Source: Zancudomyces culisetae
Taxonomy: Eukaryota; Kickxellomycota; Harpellomycetes; Harpellales; Legeriomycetaceae
Direction: 5' to 3'
NCBI GenBank assembly: GCA_001969505.1
Contig: LSSK01000360.1
Span: 1 to 12,454, forward strand
DNA length: 12,454 nucleotides
Shown: piece by piece, positions 8,990 to 12,454 of the stretch
Numbering within the stretch: position 1 is the first letter of the stretch
Layout of the letters: each line of letters begins with the position of its first letter
Program-made: the position numbers and the translations under genes
The notes under the pieces: model-generated
Told to the model about the DNA's origin: nothing
What the model saw: only the letters and a program-made list of their open reading frames with translations
Databases searched by the model: none

Positions 8990-9945
8990 TATAATATTAA
9001 AAGTAAGCATTATATGTAGTAATCTATTATAATTATATGTATCATTATGTAGCGTTAATAGATACAATAATATTAAATCACCTACAAAATATGATTGATG
9101 GTATTTAAATCACATTGCACAATATCGTAACATTCATACTACTTTTCTGTTGTATGCGTTGAAATGCCCAAGCTAAACAATAGATATACATCATACATAT
9201 TCATATTTTTGTTTATAATACCAAATCTCGGTTGTTCATGTAGTAATATTATATTTCTTGTGCCAATATATACCAATGATGTAGGCACAATCGATATTAT
9301 ATATGATTGGTATTGTTTGTTAATTATCATATATATTAATGCTAGTCATGTACCAATTATATTATTCGTTGCCACAGATATTATTACTATATCATGGCAA
9401 ATATATGTTATTGCAAACAGTAAATATATTTGCGAGTTTAAAATCATGTGATAATAATTCATGAATAATAGTGAATCATAAAATACTAACCTAAAAACAT
9501 ATTAAAACATATATAGCATGAATTTATTATGATATAATTAGGATCTGAATGGAATCAGGGTCTAATTTTTAAACCTAAATGAAATAATTTGCATTAATTA
9601 TAAGCAAAGCACGTAATTATACATAATTTATTGCATTTAAAGATATAAACATATTACATAATGTGTAAACAAATGAATATATAATATAAAATCATCGGGT
9701 TTAAAAAAGTATAACTTGTGCCAATAGAGTTTCCATTCTATTAGCAGCACTTTTTGTCGTTATGGTAGCGGTAATTAATTTCTAAATTTTATCAATTATG
9801 ATTACAACAGTCATAGTATACCAATATGTATGTTTGCAATATATTGATTTATAATAATTTGTAATTAAAAAATTTTACATATATTTTAGAATTAGTTTAA
9901 AATATTATGTGTATCATAAATAAAATAATAAAATAGGACGCATAT
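8990..9945 (+). repeat. Unidentified direct repeat, copy A
   Basis: This aligns by eye, with small gaps, to copy B (about 10880-11858) at an offset of 1.89-1.91 kb. Matching blocks in order (A/B) are: TGTTGTATGC 9148/11039; CCAAGCTAAA 9168/11059; TCTCGG plus TGTTC at 9226/11119; ATCAGGG or ATCAGAG 9554/11463; and TTAGCAG-ACTTTTTGT 9741/11651. The near-constant offset over about 0.9 kb rules out chance. Between 9074 and 9113, 22 of 40 positions match B, so the copies are old. No protein survives in either copy. It may be a diverged LTR pair or a tandem duplication with a unit of about 1.9 kb. Ends are approximate. Confidence 0.7.
9259..9289 (+). repeat. Short inverted repeat TGTGCC/GGCACA in repeat A
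   Basis: TGTGCC (9259-9264) and GGCACA (9284-9289), extended by one T/A pair on the outside, enclose 19 bases. The right arm is not conserved in repeat B, so this dyad is probably accidental or specific to copy A. Confidence 0.3.
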
Positions 9946-10071
9946 AATGATCTATTTAAAGTGATTGTTTGTATGGAAATTCAATATTATTAAAAGGGTA
10001 ACCCAGTCTAGTGCTACCACCCCATTATTAGTACCAGTTAGAATAATTATTAAAAAAATATAACACAGACT

Positions 10072-10089
10072 GTCGTATGAGCATACGAC
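10072..10089. repeat. Near-perfect palindrome GTCGTATG-AG-CATACGAC
   Basis: Eight-base arms (10072-10079 and 10082-10089) are exact reverse complements separated by AG. Half of the arm bases are G or C, which is unusual for this region. It looks like a dyad binding site or a cruciform or hairpin tip. The core GTCGTA recurs as a dyad at 10760-10778. Confidence 0.6.
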
Positions 10090-10641
10090 GATAGATATTT
10101 TTATTTAAATTATTGAAATTTATTATATTAGTATAGTATACTGAGAATGTACCATTTATCATTTGTGGTTAATATCAATCAATATTTTTACATAAAGTAG
10201 GATAACATTATATTTTTATTGAAGATATTTGCGTTTATAGTCGAATGCCCTCAACAAACGGATTAATTATATCATTTAATTAGATTAAAATATAAGTTAT
10301 TTAGATTAAACAAATATGATAATAAACAATCCATAGTATAAAAAAGATATTATAATATAATATTAAAGTATTAATGATTCTACAATACAGTAATACTTAT
10401 ATAATCAAACTTGTTTACTTAGATATTTATAGATATTAATATATATTTTTATTGTGGTTACGAAAAAATTAATGAAAAATGGTCACTGTTGCTATGTGAG
10501 TAATTGAGTGATATATACAAATTTCCTCAAGTCAATAACCGTATTTAGTAGATATTATTAAAATATTAAAGTAAATAATAGAATAATAATTAATATAGTT
10601 TATAATTAAAATGATAGGATTTCCCTACTAGATAGAGGTGG

Positions 10642-10695
10642 ACATTGTAGTAGATTGACAAACCATCTCCGGAGTACGGTCAATCACTACATTGT
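10642..10695. repeat. Long hairpin-forming inverted repeat (~17-bp arms)
   Basis: ACATTGTAGTAGATTGAC (10642-10659) pairs with GTCAATCACTACATTGT (10679-10695), with one bulge and one mismatch, around a 19-base GC-richer loop containing TCTCCGGAG (10666-10674), itself nearly self-complementary. This is the strongest secondary structure in the window. It could be a structured noncoding RNA, an element end pair or a miniature inverted-repeat remnant. No gene is adjacent. Confidence 0.6.
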
Positions 10696-10759
10696 ACGGA
10701 TTGTTGCGGTCAAGTTATGTAAACTAAATTTTCAGTGATTAACGCAAAGATACGTTATA

Positions 10760-10778
10760 GTCGTAATTTAGATACGAC
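10760..10778. repeat. Small dyad GTCGTA/TACGAC
   Basis: Six-base exact arms (10760-10765 and 10773-10778) enclose seven bases. The arm sequence is the same GTCGTA core as the palindrome at 10072, so the two may be related sites. Confidence 0.4.
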
Positions 10779-10879
10779 AAGACTATTGTAGCCTACTATT
10801 GGCGAAACAATTCCAATATTTATTTGTGTTTTGTAATTAATTTTTGATTTTTTGTAGATTTTATTGATAATATTGAAAT

Positions 10880-11858
10880 TTTTAGTAAACTATATAAATG
10901 TCCTCTTTTACAAATCATAATTTACTATATAAAAATATGCAGCATATAGATAATAGATAAGTAAAATGACCCGTCCCGTGTGTTATTTGGTGTAAAAAAC
11001 ACTAAATATGACTTTAAACATGGCAACACACAACAAGATGTTGTATGCTTAGTACTATCCAAGCTAAAGTATTGATTGAACAGCATACAGCTTCTCAAAC
11101 ACCGAATAACCACCGTTATCTCGGGTGTTCGAGCTAGTAATCTGGGATTTTTGGGTGAAATTATAACCCAAAAAGTGAGTCAATATTAAGTTTTAATTGT
11201 TTTATTTTAATTTCTATTATATAAAGTTCTAATAAAATAGCTAGTCAGGTACTAGTATATTACTAGTAAACCCACCACAAGTTTGATGGTTTTATCTTTT
11301 TGTTTTTAAAAGTTATTCATTAAATACGTTATAAATTAGCTCTAAAATACCTGATTTTACTCTATAAAATTGAAATTTGTGATTTGAGCAATAACCTACC
11401 TAAAACCAAAAAATAACAAGGTAGTGAAGCGTAACGCAATTATTAAAGGGTATCAGAAAGGTATCAGAGTCAAATTTTTGGACCAAAATATATTGTTTTG
11501 CACAACAAATTTTAGGGGCTGGGCGTATTTTACCCTGTTAATCGCATTTATTGTTGTAATAAATACATAAAAATAATTTAAATATAAGCTATAAAAGTAG
11601 TGTAGACTGGTTAAATAAAGTAAAACTTATCCAGTAACGTTACCCCTTTATTAGCAGAACTTTTTGTAGGTTTAGTTACGGAATTATCTGAAAATTTATG
11701 TTCAATCATAAATTATAACAGAATGTTATATAGTGGCTAGAGCTACCTCTAAGCATTATGTAAATTTAACATACCAATTATTCATATACTTTTATACTAA
11801 TATTTAGGTTTATCATATAATATAAGATATTATTTACTATAGGTATTTTATTATATTA
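10880..11858 (+). repeat. Unidentified direct repeat, copy B
   Basis: This is the partner of copy A (8990-9945), with the same blocks in the same order and orientation. B is more GC-rich than A at homologous positions, for example ACCCGTCCCGTG at 10969-10980 where A has mostly A/T. It is therefore the better-preserved copy. It runs to the TA at 11859 where Tc1 copy 3 begins, so that transposon probably cut the repeat and its continuation may lie beyond the window. No frame is convincingly coding: the one on the - strand at 10925-11113 is not conserved in A. Confidence 0.7.
11148..11174. repeat. Hairpin TTTTTGGGT/ACCCAAAAA in repeat B
   Basis: Nine-base perfect arms (11148-11156 and 11166-11174) enclose nine bases. 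The corresponding part of copy A does not keep the pairing, so it is either lost there or chance here. The T-rich left arm is not positioned after any gene, so I do not call it a terminator. Confidence 0.4.
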
Positions 11859-11860
11859 TA

Positions 11861-12082
11861 CAGTAAGTTTCAAAAATGTCTCAAAATATTGAAAATAAAA
11901 TTCAAAGTGTAATATCTCGCTTAATAATATCCAGAAATTATATGAATTATATATAAAAATGCACAAATGTTATATGTTAAATTTATTAAACTGTAAATTA
12001 ATTGGATAAAAATTATTATGAAATTTTAAATTGAAAAAATTTTAAAAATGAGACAATTTTGGGAATTTTTCAAAAAAAAAAT
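11861..12082 (+). repeat. Left terminal inverted repeat of Tc1 copy 3 (~222 bp)
   Basis: This aligns along its whole length with the reverse complement of 304-526. The outer GTCTCA (11878-11883) recurs inverted as TGAGAC (12049-12054), the same arrangement as in copy 1. The other block shared with copy 1 is ATTGGATA followed by AAATT near 12000-12013. Confidence 0.8.
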
Positions 12083-12186
12083 TTAAATTATCATAACTTT
12101 ATGAATTAAATTTTAAATTTTTAAAACTTTTACATATCATAATAAATAATATTATTATACTAATCAAAATAATAATTTTTTAAAAA

Positions 12187-12454
12187 ATGATATCTGAACA
12201 ACGTAAGCTGGATATAAAAAACGCGTTACTTGAAGGCAGAAGCATTGACCAAATCATTATAGAAAATGGAGTTAGTAAAGCAACAATATACAGAATAAAA
12301 GCAGCAATGAATATCAATTTACCGGCTAATAAACGCGGTCGTCCAGCGAAGCTTTCACCCCAAAGCAAGCATATCTGTACTAGGGTGATATTATCTGGAG
12401 AGTATCGATCAGCTACTTCGGTACAAAAGAAGTTAGAAATGGATAATATTGTTA
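12187..12454 (+). CDS. Tc1/mariner transposase, N-terminal part (cut by window end)
   Basis: This frame has 89 open codons with no stop to the window edge. An in-frame TAA at 12181-12183 lies just before ATG 12187, which fixes the start. The protein has the paired-like DNA-binding layout of Tc1 transposases. A first helix-turn-helix is at about residues 19-39 (SIDQIIIENGVSKATIYRIK). An AT-hook-like GRPR linker KRGRPAKLS is at residues 49-57 and binds the minor groove in this family. A second helical segment starts at about residue 61. These regions recognise the terminal repeats; the DDE catalytic domain should follow outside the window. The flanking TIR matches copy 1, so the missing C-terminus probably resembles 1-303. 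It is the only transposase here without visible damage, but 89 codons do not prove the whole is intact. Confidence 0.85.
   Translation, partial: MISEQRKLDIKNALLEGRSIDQIIIENGVSKATIYRIKAAMNINLPANKRGRPAKLSPQSKHICTRVILSGEYRSATSVQKKLEMDNIV

Larger units (their letters stand above)
3944..8990. other. Long extremely AT-rich tract without supported genes
   Basis: About 5 kb are built from short alternating A/T words such as ATATAT, AATAAT and TTATAT. Typical 60-base lines hold only about 7-10 G or C. Stops are dense in every frame on both strands. The longest open stretch (4134-4361, + strand) is low-complexity Ile/Tyr/Asn-rich, as AT-rich noise would be. Homopolymer runs above eight are rare. I see no element ends, tRNA or coding motif apart from the separately listed island and inverted repeat. 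It could be decayed repeats, heterochromatin or centromere-like DNA; nothing in the sequence decides this. Confidence 0.6.
9946..10879. other. Spacer between repeats A and B; no gene, several dyads
   Basis: This stretch is moderately AT-rich, clearly less so than 3944-8990, with no credible open frame. It holds three listed dyads (10072-10089, 10642-10695 and 10760-10778) and a GC-richer patch at about 9993-10041. I recognise no coding remnant. If A and B are LTRs, this would be the internal region. If they are a tandem duplication, it is the unpaired rest of the first unit. Confidence 0.45.
11859..12454 (+). mobile_element. Tc1/mariner element copy 3, 5' part
   Basis: A TA target (11859-11860) is followed by CAGTAAGTTTCAAAAATGTC, the same end as copy 1 in opposite orientation. 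A transposase reading frame follows on the + strand and leaves the window open. The order TA, long inverted repeat, short leader, transposase is complete for the 5' half. It sits at the right edge of repeat B, so it is younger than that repeat. Confidence 0.88.

Noticed and set aside
9139-9450. A piggyBac-like reading on the - strand (QPRFGIINKNMNMYD, resembling the P...YN..MGGVD signature) and a 95-codon open frame on the + strand (9164-9451).
   Set aside because: The motif spacing is off by one and key residues are missing. The homologous repeat B does not preserve the reading, so it is most likely chance. The + strand frame is low-complexity and also absent from B.
10004-10041. A possible third copy of the TTATTAG-containing block of repeats A and B (CCAGT...ACC.CC.TTATTAG).
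   Set aside because: The shared words are short and the flanks do not align, so I could not separate it from chance.
10925-11113. A 62-codon open frame on the - strand inside repeat B.
   Set aside because: It has no recognisable motif, and the homologous part of repeat A encodes a different, interrupted sequence.
1-12454. A composite transposon bounded by Tc1 copies 1 and 3.
   Set aside because: Both carry their own transposase in the same orientation and each has its own TA junction. They are better explained as independent insertions.
1-12454. CRISPR arrays, bacterial operons, ribosome-binding sites, organellar or rRNA genes.
   Set aside because: No regularly spaced repeats, no Shine-Dalgarno-led genes and no rRNA or mitochondrial protein motifs are visible.

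Overview
This window reads as a transposon graveyard in a very AT-rich eukaryotic genome, most likely a fungus. There is no bacterial gene organisation, tRNA, rRNA or CRISPR array. The recognisable proteins are a Ty3/gypsy integrase with a C-terminal chromodomain (a chromovirus, common in fungi) and Tc1/mariner DD34E transposases. I cannot name a species. An early-diverging or microsporidian-like fungus is possible, but this is inference from composition and element types only.

Layout. 1-526 is the 3' part of a Tc1 element (copy 1, + strand): a broken transposase tail followed by a long terminal inverted repeat ending at a TA. 529-904 is AT-rich with no gene. 905-2357 is the 3' part of a Ty3/gypsy element on the - strand: a probable LTR, a polypurine tract, a chromodomain and an integrase core broken by stops and frameshifts. 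2358-3943 is a complete but dead Tc1 element (copy 2, - strand). It begins about 15 bases beyond the last readable gypsy codons, which suggests a nested insertion. 3944 to about 8990 is roughly 5 kb of extremely AT-rich sequence with no credible gene, one small GC-richer island (about 4690-4930) and one perfect 13-bp inverted repeat (5954-5984). About 8990-9945 and 10880-11858 are two diverged copies (A and B) of an unidentified direct repeat about 0.95 kb long, offset by about 1.9 kb. The spacer and the repeats carry several hairpins. 11861-12454 is the 5' end of a third Tc1 element (copy 3, + strand) of the same family as copy 1, with a transposase frame that is open to the window edge.

No host gene is supported. 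The genes present are transposition functions: DDE transposases for cut-and-paste movement at TA sites, and an integrase-chromodomain protein for insertion of retrotransposon cDNA into chromatin. Only copy 3 shows an undamaged reading frame as far as it can be seen. The most unusual feature is the Tc1 ends. Their terminal repeats are about 220 bp long, and in both Tc1 families they carry an outer motif and an inverted inner copy of it about 172 bp away. The second is the A/B repeat pair, which I cannot assign to a known family.
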